A DNA stretch of 49,457 nucleotides from an uncultured Eubacteriales bacterium (GTDB taxonomy: Bacteria; Bacillota; Clostridia; Oscillospirales; Oscillospiraceae), in contig CABSBF010000013.1 in the NCBI GenBank assembly GCA_902475855.1, forward strand, positions 1 through 49,457, read 5' to 3'. A program made the translations under genes and the position numbers. Below, piece by piece: positions 32,062 to 40,461 of this stretch. A model generated the notes under the pieces. That model was not told the origin of the DNA. It ran no database searches and saw only the letters and a program-made list of their open reading frames with translations. The number at the start of each line of letters is the position of its first letter. The first letter of the stretch is position 1.

Positions 32062-33423
32062 ATGAATAACCAACTGAAAGAAAAGTACGGTCTGCTGACA
32101 GCCATTGCCATGGTGGTAGGTATCGTAGTCGGAAGCGGCGTATTCTTCAAGGCGGAAAAGGTTCTGACTGCTACCGGAGGCGACCTCCCGCTCGGCATTC
32201 TTGCATGGGCGCTGGGCGGCATCATTATGATCATCTGTGCCTATACCTTCTCGATCATGGCGACACACTATCGCCATGTCAACGGTCTTGTGGACTATGC
32301 GGAGGCAGCCGTCGGCAGCCGCTACGCCTATTACACCGCCTGGTTCTCCACCTTTATCTATTATCCCGCCATGACCTCCGTGCTGGCATGGGTGTCCGCC
32401 CGGTATCTTGGCGTGATCCTCGGCTTTGACATCACGGGCGGCCCGGTGATGGTCATCGCCTGCTTCTTTCTGGTCGCAAGCTATGCCCTCAACGCGCTTT
32501 CTCCGATCCTTGCGGGCAGATTTCAGGTTTCCACAACCGTCATCAAGCTGATTCCGCTGCTTTTGATGGCGATCGTCGGCACCATTGTCGGCCTTGCCAA
32601 CGGAACCATTGCCGAAAACTTCTCCACCATCGTGGAGGAATCCGCAGGCAGCCGCGGCATGGCGCTGTTTACCGCTGTCGTTGCTACCGCCTTCGCCTAT
32701 GAAGGATGGATCATCGCTACCAGCATCAATGCGGAACTGAAAAATGCAAAAAAGAACCTCCCCATTGCCCTCGTGCTCGGCACACTGATCATCGCCGCTG
32801 TCTACATTCTCTACTACATTGGGCTGGCCGGCGGCGCAAGCAATAAGGCCGTCATGGAAAGCGGTGAAGCCGGCGCAAAGCTCGCCTTTGAGAACATCTT
32901 CGGAACAGCCGGAGGCATCGGGCTGTTCGTCCTTGTCGTCATTTCCTGTCTCGGCACACTCAACGGCCTGATGCTGGCTGCCACACGTGGGATGTACTCC
33001 ATCGCCGTGCGCAATCAGGGTCCACGGCCGGAGATATTCGGCGAGGTCAGCCCTCATACGAATATGCCCACCAATTCAGCAGTTGTCGGCCTGGTCATGT
33101 GTGCTTTCTGGCTGATTTTCTTCTACGGAGCAAATCTGGTGGAGCAGCCCTGGTTTGGTCCTGTGGCCTTTGATTCCTCCGAGCTTCCCATCATCACGAT
33201 TTATGCCTTCTATCTTCCAATCTTCCTGCGCATGATGCTCCGCGAGCGCGGGCTGCATCCCTTCAAGCGCTATGTCATGCCGCTGCTTTCCATTCTGAGC
33301 TGCGTGTTCATGATTGTCGCGGCAATTTTCGCACACGGCATCGGCGTTGTATGGTATCTGTCGGTTTTCGCCGCATTCATGCTTCTGGCAGTTCCCTTCT
33401 ACCGCAAAAAAGCAGCTCGGTAG
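32062..33423 (+). CDS. APC-family amino acid permease
   Basis: 453 residues and about twelve membrane helices. The N terminus LTAIAMVVGIVVGSGVFFKAEKVL has the substrate-binding GSGVF loop of APC transporters, and AFAYEGWIIATSINAELKNAKKNLPIA (in parts) is typical helix 6 to loop 6-7 sequence. GAGGGG lies 4 nt before ATG 32062. A TATAAT at 32032-32037 is a probable -10 element. The transported amino acid cannot be named. Confidence 0.9.
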   Translation: MNNQLKEKYGLLTAIAMVVGIVVGSGVFFKAEKVLTATGGDLPLGILAWALGGIIMIICAYTFSIMATHYRHVNGLVDYAEAAVGSRYAYYTAWFSTFIYYPAMTSVLAWVSARYLGVILGFDITGGPVMVIACFFLVASYALNALSPILAGRFQVSTTVIKLIPLLLMAIVGTIVGLANGTIAENFSTIVEESAGSRGMALFTAVVATAFAYEGWIIATSINAELKNAKKNLPIALVLGTLIIAAVYILYYIGLAGGASNKAVMESGEAGAKLAFENIFGTAGGIGLFVLVVISCLGTLNGLMLAATRGMYSIAVRNQGPRPEIFGEVSPHTNMPTNSAVVGLVMCAFWLIFFYGANLVEQPWFGPVAFDSSELPIITIYAFYLPIFLRMMLRERGLHPFKRYVMPLLSILSCVFMIVAAIFAHGIGVVWYLSVFAAFMLLAVPFYRKKAAR

Positions 33424-33439
33424 AGATAATATTCTGCAA

Positions 33440-33475
33440 AATCCATACAGTGGGCTCCTCCACTGTATGGATTTT
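33440..33475 (+). terminator. Terminator of the APC permease gene
   Basis: AATCCATACAGTGG (33440-33453) pairs with CCACTGTATGGATT (33460-33473), followed by TTG. A nearby A-rich flank could also make it work in the other direction. Confidence 0.85.
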
Positions 33476-33495
33476 GTAATTTTTTCCAAAAAGTC

Positions 33496-33524
33496 TTGCA
33501 ATACTGGAAACAATATGGTAACAT
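33496..33524 (+). promoter_or_regulatory. Promoter of the SLH protein gene
   Basis: -35 TTGCAA (33496-33501), 17-nt spacer, -10 TAACAT (33519-33524), about 60 nt before the ATG. Confidence 0.55.
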
Positions 33525-33586
33525 TTGTCTTGCAGGTCTTTCGGATCTGTCATTGGAAACCATCAACAAAAAGGACGGTTCTGCAA

Positions 33587-34984
33587 ATGAGACGGCGTAT
33601 TGTATGCCTGCTTCTGGCTCTGGTTCTGCTTGCAGCTCTGCTGCCGTTGCCAACCGCCAGCGCGGAGCGTGCGCGGGTCACGCTCACCGATCTGCGTGCC
33701 AAGTTTCCCTCCGGTGCCTACTGGAATCACCCGGGCGGCTGCAACAACCCCAATGGCTATTCCTATTCTCCCTGTGCCCACGCGCACGGAAGCTGCGACT
33801 ATTACGGCAGCTGCGGCTGCAACTCCTTCGGCAACGCAATTCAGTGTCTCGGCTATGCCTACAAGCTGAGCTATGACTATTACGGTGTTTCCGCGAAATA
33901 CTGGCCGAAAGCCTACAGTCTTGACGGCCTCAAGCCAGGCGATGTTTTGCGCTACCGCAGCGACAGCCATTCCGTCTTTGTCACCGATGTGACAGACACC
34001 ACCATTACATACACCGACTGCAATATGGACCGGCATTGCGGCATTCGCTGGGGCGTCACCGTTTCGCGCGCTGCCATTGCGGGTATGTTGACGCATGTGT
34101 CCGTCGCCCCCTATGCCGCCGTGTGGGGGTTTCCTCCCACAACGCCGTCTTTCCGGAATATGCAGAGCACCTATCTCCAGCATGACACCGTGAATTTCCG
34201 CTGGGATCCTGCAGAGGACAATGAATCCTACCGGCTGACCGTCCTCCTGAATGGGGAGGAGCTTTTCTCACGCAATCTGAGCAATTCACTTGCCTTCGCC
34301 CTGCGGCTTGACAATGCCGGCACCTATACCGCTATACTCAGCGCCACAAACGGCTACGGCGCATCCGAGGAAGCCGCCTGTGAGTTTTCCGTTCTTGCGC
34401 GCAAGCAGACAGTCTCCGGCTGGAACACCTCCAGTCCCTTGTGGGTGCAGCGCGGTCTGGAGTTTCTCAAAAAGGGCAGTAAGAATAACGAATCCACGCT
34501 GGACCCTGCCCTTTCTCTGAATCAGGCGACGCTGGCAACACTGCTGTGGTGCGCCGCCGGTCAGCCGGAATCGTGTATGAGGTGCGCCGCAGAGCAGACG
34601 CACTGGTATTCCGGTGCCGCTCTTTGGTGCGAAAGTGCCGGACTGTTTGAAGATTTTGAATTTGACCCGGATACTGTGATCACCCGCGAACAGCTTGCGC
34701 TGGAGCTTTTCCGCTATGCCGAATTCTCCGGTACTGCCGTTCCGAAGCGCGCTGATCTTACCACCTATCCGGATGCCGAGAGCGTCGATGATGATGCGCT
34801 GGAGGCCATGCAGTGGGCGGTTGCCTCCGGCCTGCTGGCCGGATCCGGCTCTGGCGGTATCGTTTATCTCTCGCCGAAGGATGCCGTCACCGGGGAGGAG
34901 GCAGCGCTGGTTCTCGCCCGCTATCTGCAAAGCACGGTACCCTTCCGCAAAACCATCCAATCTTTAACCATTGCACAGTCATAA
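33587..34984 (+). CDS. Secreted CHAP-like protein with fibronectin-like and SLH repeats
   Basis: 465 residues from ATG 33587. A signal peptide (RRRIVCLLLALVLLAALLP, cut after TASA) is followed by a Cys-rich N-terminal domain. GCNSFGNAIQC, LKPGDVLRYR, SHSVFVTDV and TYTDCN fit a CHAP/NlpC-like cysteine amidase with Cys, His and Asn/Asp positions. The middle domain (about 190-280) looks Fn3-like. The C terminus has SLH-type repeats that could bind secondary wall polymers. Peptidoglycan hydrolysis is inferred from the fold pattern only; the cluster of Cys, Gly and Tyr residues before the active region is distinctive. Confidence 0.7.
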   Translation: MRRRIVCLLLALVLLAALLPLPTASAERARVTLTDLRAKFPSGAYWNHPGGCNNPNGYSYSPCAHAHGSCDYYGSCGCNSFGNAIQCLGYAYKLSYDYYGVSAKYWPKAYSLDGLKPGDVLRYRSDSHSVFVTDVTDTTITYTDCNMDRHCGIRWGVTVSRAAIAGMLTHVSVAPYAAVWGFPPTTPSFRNMQSTYLQHDTVNFRWDPAEDNESYRLTVLLNGEELFSRNLSNSLAFALRLDNAGTYTAILSATNGYGASEEAACEFSVLARKQTVSGWNTSSPLWVQRGLEFLKKGSKNNESTLDPALSLNQATLATLLWCAAGQPESCMRCAAEQTHWYSGAALWCESAGLFEDFEFDPDTVITREQLALELFRYAEFSGTAVPKRADLTTYPDAESVDDDALEAMQWAVASGLLAGSGSGGIVYLSPKDAVTGEEAALVLARYLQSTVPFRKTIQSLTIAQS

Positions 34985-34990
34985 ATGCTG

Positions 34991-35038
34991 AACGCAGCGG
35001 GCTTCTGCCGGGATACGGCGGAAGCCCGCTGCGTTTCT
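34991..35038 (+). terminator. Strong terminator of the SLH protein gene
   Basis: AACGCAGCGGGCTTC (34991-35005) pairs with GAAGCCCGCTGCGTT (35021-35035), and the loop holds a further GCCG/CGGC stem. A short T-rich tail follows. Confidence 0.85.
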
Positions 35039-35068
35039 CTCCCGTCCATATCTTTTTTCAATAGGCTC

Positions 35069-35100
35069 TTGACAGTTGTGTATTTGTGTGTTAGTATACT
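35069..35100 (+). promoter_or_regulatory. Promoter of the GntR-ABC operon
   Basis: -35 TTGACA (35069-35074) with TAGTAT at 35092-35097 (17-nt spacer) or TATACT at 35095-35100 (20-nt spacer). AAGGAGGG and ATG 35129 follow. Confidence 0.7.
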
Positions 35101-35110
35101 AGTACACTAA
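35091..35110. promoter_or_regulatory. Palindromic YtrA/GntR operator candidate
   Basis: The 20 bp from 35091 to 35110 match their own reverse complement at 18 of 20 positions, with arms TTAGT and ACTAA. They overlap the -10 region of the operon's promoter. This resembles YtrA-type operators of Firmicutes and suggests autorepression by the first gene of the operon. Confidence 0.75.
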
Positions 35111-35128
35111 TTCAAAGGAGGGTTGTAC

Positions 35129-35494
35129 ATGAGCTGGAAGCTAAGCACGGACCGTCAGATCTGGCTACAGCTTGAGGAAATTCTGACACAGCGCGTCGTG
35201 TCGGGCCAGTATCCGCCGGGCGTGCGAATTCCGTCCGTGCGCGACCTGGCGGCGGAGGCCGGAGTCAATCCGAACACCATGCAGCGCACGCTTGCCGCGA
35301 TGGAGGAAGCGGGGCTTCTGACCTCGCAGCGCAACACCGGGCGTTTTGTCACGCAAGATACCGCCCTCATCCGTGCCACCCGTGATGCGCTGGCGCAGAA
35401 GGAGCTTTCGCTGTTCCGCGAAAAAATGAAGCAGCTCGGCTATACCGGGCAGGAAATCACACAACTATTAACGGAGGTGGAACCCCATGAATGA
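35129..35494 (+). CDS. GntR-family regulator, YtrA subfamily
   Basis: 121 residues from ATG 35129 (GGAGGG 6 nt upstream; a TTG at 35123 is unlikely). The winged helix is RIPSVRDLAAEAGVNPNTMQRTLAAME (in parts), followed by the short helical YtrA-type tail that carries dimerisation but no ligand domain. It overlaps the ABC ATPase gene by 8 bp. YtrA repressors usually control ABC transporters responding to cell-envelope antibiotics. Confidence 0.92.
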   Translation: MSWKLSTDRQIWLQLEEILTQRVVSGQYPPGVRIPSVRDLAAEAGVNPNTMQRTLAAMEEAGLLTSQRNTGRFVTQDTALIRATRDALAQKELSLFREKMKQLGYTGQEITQLLTEVEPHE

Positions 35495-36212
35495 CCTTGT
35501 CGTTTGCAGCGGCTTGACAAAGCGCTACGGCGCTTTGACCGCTTTGGATCATGTCGATCTGCATCTTGATTCCGGCCGGATCATCGGCCTGCTTGGCCCG
35601 AACGGTTCCGGCAAGACCACGCTGATCAAAATTCTGGCCGGACTGCTCCGTCCCACAGACGGCAGTGCCACCATCACCGGTCTGCCCATTGGCACCGGCA
35701 CAAAGGCGGTCGTCAGCTATCTTCCGGACAAAATGTTCTATGCCAACTGGATGAAGGCCATCGACCTCATTGACCTGTTTGCCGATTTTTATACCGATTT
35801 CCGCCGGGATCGTGCGGAAGCCATGTGCTCGGCACTGAGCATCGGAATGAAAATGAGCGTCAAGAGCATGTCCAAGGGTACACAGGAAAAGCTGCAGCTC
35901 ATCCTTGCTATGAGCCGGGAGGCAAAGCTCTATCTGCTTGACGAACCCATCGCAGGCGTTGACCCTGCCGCGCGCGATTTCATTCTGCACACCATTCTCA
36001 CAAATTACTCCCCGGAGAGTACAATTCTTCTGTCCACACATCTGATTGCGGATATCGAACCGGTACTGGACGAAGCGGTCTTTCTGAAGGAAGGCCGGGT
36101 TGTGCGGCACGACTCTGTCGATCACATCCGCGAGGTCGAAGGAAAGTCCGTAGATGAGGTTTTCCGTGAGATCTTCCGCACCATCCCCTACGGAGGTAAC
36201 TGGCCATGCTGA
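35487..36212 (+). CDS. ABC transporter ATP-binding protein
   Basis: 241 residues: Walker A GPNGSGKTT (about 37-45), Walker B LYLLDEPIAGVD, H-loop STHLI. The signature motif is altered to MSKGTQEKL instead of LSGGQ, as in several YtrB/EcsA-like ATPases of this operon type. It is translationally linked to gntR and to the permease (7-bp overlap). Confidence 0.93.
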   Translation: MNDLVVCSGLTKRYGALTALDHVDLHLDSGRIIGLLGPNGSGKTTLIKILAGLLRPTDGSATITGLPIGTGTKAVVSYLPDKMFYANWMKAIDLIDLFADFYTDFRRDRAEAMCSALSIGMKMSVKSMSKGTQEKLQLILAMSREAKLYLLDEPIAGVDPAARDFILHTILTNYSPESTILLSTHLIADIEPVLDEAVFLKEGRVVRHDSVDHIREVEGKSVDEVFREIFRTIPYGGNWPC

Positions 36213-37003
36213 GAAAACTATTGAAATACGATCTGCGCGCCAACATCAAGCTGTTTTTGTTCATCTGGCCGGCTATGCTGCTGCTCGCAGGACTGCAAAG
36301 GCTGCTGCTGGAGCTGCCGATGACCGGCTTCCTCAGTCACTTCCTCATGTCGCTTTTGACGGGGCTGATGGTTCTGGCGCTGATCGCCATGGTTGTCCTG
36401 TGCTTTGTCATCTGTGTCATCCGCTTCTATTCAGGGCTTCTGCGGCGGGAGGGCTATCTGATGTTCACGCTGCCTGTCAAGCCCTGGCTGCTTCTGCTTT
36501 CCAAGCTTCTGGCAGCAATGCTGACCCTCATTCCGACGTGCATTTTCGCCTATTTCGGCATTGCGCTGATTCTTTCCGGTACGACGGACGGTGTCTGGAA
36601 CACGATGTTCAATTTTTCCCAGATTCTTGACCAGCCGCTGAGCGCCGGGACGCTGATTTTGGCGGGGCTGACCGTACTTGCTGCCGTGGCAAACATGATT
36701 CTGCGGGTCTACTTTGTGTCCTGTCTCGGCCATCTGTTCCGCCGCGCGCGCATTTTCCTGTCCATCCTGTTTTATTACCTGATTGGCGTTCTTATGCAGA
36801 TTACTTCGATGCTAACGCTGGTATCCGTCAACTACGAGCCGAACACGTTCGTCAATTCCGTCTTTACGTGGGTGGAAACCCTGAGCTTCAACGGCGCCAT
36901 GAGCGCGTTCCTCGGTACAATTCTCCTGATCAACGTTGCCATCGGCTGCGTCTACTTCTTCGTTTCCGAGGTCATCCTGCGCAAGCGTTTGAACCTTGAA
37001 TAA
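36206..37003 (+). CDS. ABC-2-like transporter membrane subunit
   Basis: 265 residues with about six membrane helices (for example FLFIWPAMLLLAGLQRLLL near the N terminus and a hydrophobic pair at the end). There are no motifs beyond the general ABC-2 permease shape. GGAGG precedes the ATG. It is the membrane partner of the adjacent ATPase; the substrate is unknown. Confidence 0.85.
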   Translation: MLRKLLKYDLRANIKLFLFIWPAMLLLAGLQRLLLELPMTGFLSHFLMSLLTGLMVLALIAMVVLCFVICVIRFYSGLLRREGYLMFTLPVKPWLLLLSKLLAAMLTLIPTCIFAYFGIALILSGTTDGVWNTMFNFSQILDQPLSAGTLILAGLTVLAAVANMILRVYFVSCLGHLFRRARIFLSILFYYLIGVLMQITSMLTLVSVNYEPNTFVNSVFTWVETLSFNGAMSAFLGTILLINVAIGCVYFFVSEVILRKRLNLE

Positions 37004-37006
37004 TGT

Positions 37007-37042
37007 AAAAGTCGGGCAGGAGAATACTCCTGTCCGACTTTT
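37007..37042 (+). terminator. Terminator of the GntR-ABC operon
   Basis: AAAAGTCGGGCAGGAG (37007-37022) pairs with CTCCTGTCCGACTTTT (37027-37042), one mismatch aside. It lies a few bases after the permease stop. Confidence 0.85.
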
Positions 37043-37057
37043 GTAAGTCTTAGATTT

Positions 37058-37212
37058 CTATGCAATGATCTCAAAAAGCTCCGGCGGATATAGATAATTC
37101 TCGCCCCTGATGTCTATCAAGCGATACCAGCCGCGCTCGATGAAATGACATCATAGATTTTCCCATTGGTCAAGACCAAAAACTCTGTTTTTCCAAAATA
37201 CCTTGTCCGCAT
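37058..37212 (-). pseudogene. Frameshifted small gene (51-residue conserved type)
   Basis: ATG 37212 with AGGAGGG upstream begins MRTRYFGKTEFLVLTNGKIY and is cut off in frame near 37118. The other frame continues IERGWYRLIDIRGENYLYPP and ELFEIIA, ending at TAG 37058-37060. The span is 155 nt, one short of a whole number of codons; one inserted base near 37140 would restore a 51-residue protein. I recognise this layout (FLxLTNGKxYxV...GWYRxxDxxGExYLYPPExFE) from small Firmicute proteins of unknown function. A real frameshift or a base-calling error are both possible. Confidence 0.75.
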
Positions 37213-37226
37213 CGCCCACCCTCCTA

Positions 37227-37256
37227 ATAAAAGCAGCCGGCAGCACAAGGCTGCCG
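37227..37256 (-). terminator. Terminator of the dapA-aspS operon
   Basis: CGGCAGC (37238-37244) pairs with GCTGCCG (37250-37256). Read on the minus strand the stem is followed by GCTGCTTTTATT, about 50 nt after the aspS stop and just before the small frameshifted gene. Confidence 0.7.
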
Positions 37257-37304
37257 ACTGGAAAGTTCGTTATTCGCGTCTTCTTTTTTCAGAGGGCGCT
37301 TTTC

Positions 37305-39074
37305 TTATTCCACTACGCGGATGTGAACTTCGTCAAGCTGCTTCTGCTCGACGGTGGAGGGAGCTCCCATCATGACGTCCTGCGCATTCTTGTTCATAGG
37401 GAAGGGAATAATCTCACGGATGGATTCCTCGCCCGCCAGCAGCATAACCATACGGTCAACGCCCGGCGCAATACCCGCATGAGGCGGCGCACCGTAGCAG
37501 AACGCATTGTACATGGCGGGGAACTTGGCCTTGACATCCTCCTCACCCAGACGAACCAGTTCAAAGGCTTTGATCATGATTTCGGGGTCGTGGTTCCGGA
37601 CAGCGCCGGAGGAGAGCTCTACGCCGTTGCAGACCAGATCGTACTGATAGGCATTGATGCTCAGCGGGTCGATCTCGCCGCGCTCAGCCTTTTCCAGTGC
37701 CTCCAGGCCGCCATTGGGCATGGAGAAGGGATTGTGGCAGAATTCCAATTCTCCGGATTCCTCGCCGATCTCATACATTGGGAAATCGACAATCCAGCAG
37801 AATTCATAGCGCTCGGCATCCATATGACCGGGAACAGCCATGCCCAGCAACTTGCGCAGAACGCCTGCGGTCTTCTGCGCCGCAGTCTTCTTCCCGGCGC
37901 TCACACCGACAAAGGAACCGGGCGTCAGGCCAAGCGCCTCGACAATGGCATCCTTGCGGTCCGCAAGGAACTTTGCAATGCCACCGGCCAGCTCACCGTC
38001 CTCGCCCAGCTTGAACCACATGGGCTTGCTGCCTGCAATGACCTCCGTCTCCGCAACCAGCTTATCCACGGCCTTGCGCGCAAGGTTGCAGTCATGCACG
38101 ACAATAGCCTTGACGGTATTGCCCTCGGCAAAGGGTGCAAAATCGATGCCGGAAACCAGCGAGGTAATGTCATCGACCACAAGGTCAATGCGCAGATCGG
38201 GCTTGTCGGAACCGTAGCGCTCCATGGCTTCCTTGTAGCCGATGCGCTTGAAGGGCGCAGAGGAGGCAACATTGTACTTTCCGTACTTTGCAAAGATGGG
38301 CGGCAGCACATCCTCCAGCACGGCGAACACGTCATCCTGATCGGCAAAGGCCATCTCCATATCGAGCTGATAGAACTCGCCGGGGCTGCGGTCGCCGCGC
38401 GCGTCTTCATCACGGAAGCAGGGAGCGATCTGGAAATAGCGGTCGAAACCGGAGGTCATCAGCAGCTGCTTGAACTGCTGCGGCGCCTGCGGCAGAGCAT
38501 AGAACTTACCGGGATGCTTTCTTGCAGGAACCAGGTAGTCACGTGCGCCCTCCGGAGAGGAAACGGTCAGTATCGGCGTGGTGATCTCCAGGAAGCCGTG
38601 CTCCGTCATGGCCTTACGCAGTGCGGCAACAACGTTGCAGCGCAGGATGATATTGTTCTTGACTGCGGGATTGCGCAGGTCGAGATAGCGGTACTTCAGG
38701 CGGACGGACTCGTCGGCGTCGCGGCTGCGGTTGATCTCAAACGGCAGCTCGTTGTAGCGGCAGCGGCCCAGCACCTTAATCTCCGTAGGCACGACCTCGA
38801 TCTCGCCGGTGGGCTGCTTCGGGTTCTTGCTCGCGCGTTCGCGGACGACGCCGGTCACACCGATGGTCGATTCCTTGTTGATACCGCGGATGATCTTCAT
38901 CATTTCCTCGGTTTCCGCAACGATCTGCGTCGTTCCGTAAAAATCGCGCAGGACAACGAAGGCCAGGCTGCTTCCGACCTCGCGGACGTTCTCCATCCAG
39001 CCGGCCAGCGTGACGGTCTTGCCCACGTCAGAAAGGCGGAGCTGGCCGCAGGTATGCGTTCTTGATTGCGTCAT
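37305..39074 (-). CDS. aspS: Aspartyl-tRNA synthetase
   Basis: 589-residue class II synthetase from ATG 39074 (GGGGGA 7 nt upstream). It has an N-terminal OB-fold anticodon domain (TCGQLRLSDVGKTVTLAGWM) and class II motif 2 FRDEDARGDRSPGEFYQLD (in parts). The bacterial GAD insert lies between residues about 290 and 420, and motif 3 is GIAPGVDRMVMLL. Last gene of dapA-dapB-hisS-aspS. Whether it is discriminating or Asx-charging cannot be decided here. Confidence 0.97.
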   Translation of the reverse strand: MTQSRTHTCGQLRLSDVGKTVTLAGWMENVREVGSSLAFVVLRDFYGTTQIVAETEEMMKIIRGINKESTIGVTGVVRERASKNPKQPTGEIEVVPTEIKVLGRCRYNELPFEINRSRDADESVRLKYRYLDLRNPAVKNNIILRCNVVAALRKAMTEHGFLEITTPILTVSSPEGARDYLVPARKHPGKFYALPQAPQQFKQLLMTSGFDRYFQIAPCFRDEDARGDRSPGEFYQLDMEMAFADQDDVFAVLEDVLPPIFAKYGKYNVASSAPFKRIGYKEAMERYGSDKPDLRIDLVVDDITSLVSGIDFAPFAEGNTVKAIVVHDCNLARKAVDKLVAETEVIAGSKPMWFKLGEDGELAGGIAKFLADRKDAIVEALGLTPGSFVGVSAGKKTAAQKTAGVLRKLLGMAVPGHMDAERYEFCWIVDFPMYEIGEESGELEFCHNPFSMPNGGLEALEKAERGEIDPLSINAYQYDLVCNGVELSSGAVRNHDPEIMIKAFELVRLGEEDVKAKFPAMYNAFCYGAPPHAGIAPGVDRMVMLLAGEESIREIIPFPMNKNAQDVMMGAPSTVEQKQLDEVHIRVVE

Positions 39075-39089
39075 AAATGTTTCCCCCAA

Positions 39090-40448
39090 TTACTTCTCTA
39101 AAATCACGGAGCCTTTGTTCCGCTCAGAAATTCCCTTTTGAATCAGCTTTACCGCTTCCCCCGGCGCGAGGCTCACCTGCTCGCCACTGGAGAGCTCCTT
39201 CACGGAGCACACCCCCTGCGCGATCTCGTCCTCACCAAGGAAGACCACATAAGGGATGCCCAGACGGTCGGCATAGGTCATCTTCGCCTTGAACTTTTTC
39301 TGCTCAGAGTAGATCTGCGTGCGGATCCCGGCTTCGCGGAAACGAGTGGCCAAAGACACCGCTGCGGACAAATCCTCCGTCATCGGCAGCAGCAGCACAT
39401 CTGCAGGGGCGGTGGGCAGCTCCGGGTTCAGCATTCCCTGCTCGTCCAGCACGTAAAACAGCCGCGTCAGGCCGATGGCCACGCCCACGCCGGGCAGGCT
39501 GCGCTCGGAATAATACTCAGCCAGATTGTCATAGCGGCCGCCGGCGCAGATGGCGCCAATCTCCGGATGGTCGAGCATTCTGGTCTCATAAACCGTGCCG
39601 GTATAGTAATCCAGACCGCGGGCAATGGTCAGATCGACCGCAAAATTCTCCTCCGGCACGCCGAAGGCGGAAAGATATTTCGTTACCGTGGTCAGCTCGT
39701 CGAGTCCCGTGTCAAAGGCTTCATTCTTCCCGCGGTAAGCCTCCAGCGCGGAGAGGACCTCCTCGTTGGTGCCGCGGATGGCAATAAAGCGCAGAATCTC
39801 ATCCGCATCAGAGCCTTTCAGGCCAATCTCCTCCGTCAAGACGGCATGGACCTTTGCCGCCCCGATCTTGTCGAGTTTGTCCACCGTGCGCATAATGTCG
39901 CCGGACTGCTCCGTCAGACCGAGAATCGCGTAGAAGCCGTTGAGAATTTTTCGGTTATTGACGCTGATACGGAAGCGCTTCAGGCCAAACTCGGAAAACA
40001 CTTTATAGATCACGGACGGGATTTCCGCCTCGTTGACCACAGAGAGCTTCCCGTCGCCGATGATATCGATATCTGCCTGATAAAACTCACGGAACCTGCC
40101 GCGCTGCGCACGCTCGCCGCGGTAGACCTTTCCGATGGCATAGCGGCGGAAGGGGAAGCAAAGTTCATTTTCGTGCAGGGCAACGTATTTTGCCAGCGGA
40201 ACGGTATGGTCAAACCGGAGCGCCAGATCCGAATCACCCTTCTGGAAGCGGTAGATCTGCTTTTCCGTTTCGCCGCCGCCTTTTGCAAGCAAAATATCCG
40301 CCGATTCGATCACCGGCGTGTCGATGGGGGTAAAGCCATAGAGCGCAAAGGTTTTACGCAGGATTTCCAGCATCCGTTCAAACTTCTGCTGGGGAGCGGG
40401 CAGCAGCTCCATAAAGCCGGAGAGCGTCCGCGGTTTCAATTTTTCCAT
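39090..40448 (-). CDS. hisS: Histidyl-tRNA synthetase
   Basis: 452 residues from ATG 40448 (AAGGAAG upstream, 13 nt after dapB). Class II motifs: LRFDHTVPLAKYV, GKVYRGERAQRGRFREFYQADIDIIG (in parts), and the His-specific ARGLDYYTGTVYE and AGGRYD. The C-terminal anticodon domain is complete. The hisS-aspS pair is common in Firmicutes; linkage to dapAB is less usual. Confidence 0.97.
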   Translation of the reverse strand: MEKLKPRTLSGFMELLPAPQQKFERMLEILRKTFALYGFTPIDTPVIESADILLAKGGGETEKQIYRFQKGDSDLALRFDHTVPLAKYVALHENELCFPFRRYAIGKVYRGERAQRGRFREFYQADIDIIGDGKLSVVNEAEIPSVIYKVFSEFGLKRFRISVNNRKILNGFYAILGLTEQSGDIMRTVDKLDKIGAAKVHAVLTEEIGLKGSDADEILRFIAIRGTNEEVLSALEAYRGKNEAFDTGLDELTTVTKYLSAFGVPEENFAVDLTIARGLDYYTGTVYETRMLDHPEIGAICAGGRYDNLAEYYSERSLPGVGVAIGLTRLFYVLDEQGMLNPELPTAPADVLLLPMTEDLSAAVSLATRFREAGIRTQIYSEQKKFKAKMTYADRLGIPYVVFLGEDEIAQGVCSVKELSSGEQVSLAPGEAVKLIQKGISERNKGSVILEK

Positions 40449-40461
40449 ATTTACTTCTTCC

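Noticed and set aside
37203..39065. 620-codon open frame on the plus strand
   Set aside because: It is antisense to aspS, has no recognisable domain, and the minus-strand gene explains the region fully.
39075..39089. T-box leader for aspS or hisS
   Set aside because: Both genes are internal to an operon with 13-15 nt gaps; no room for a T-box.
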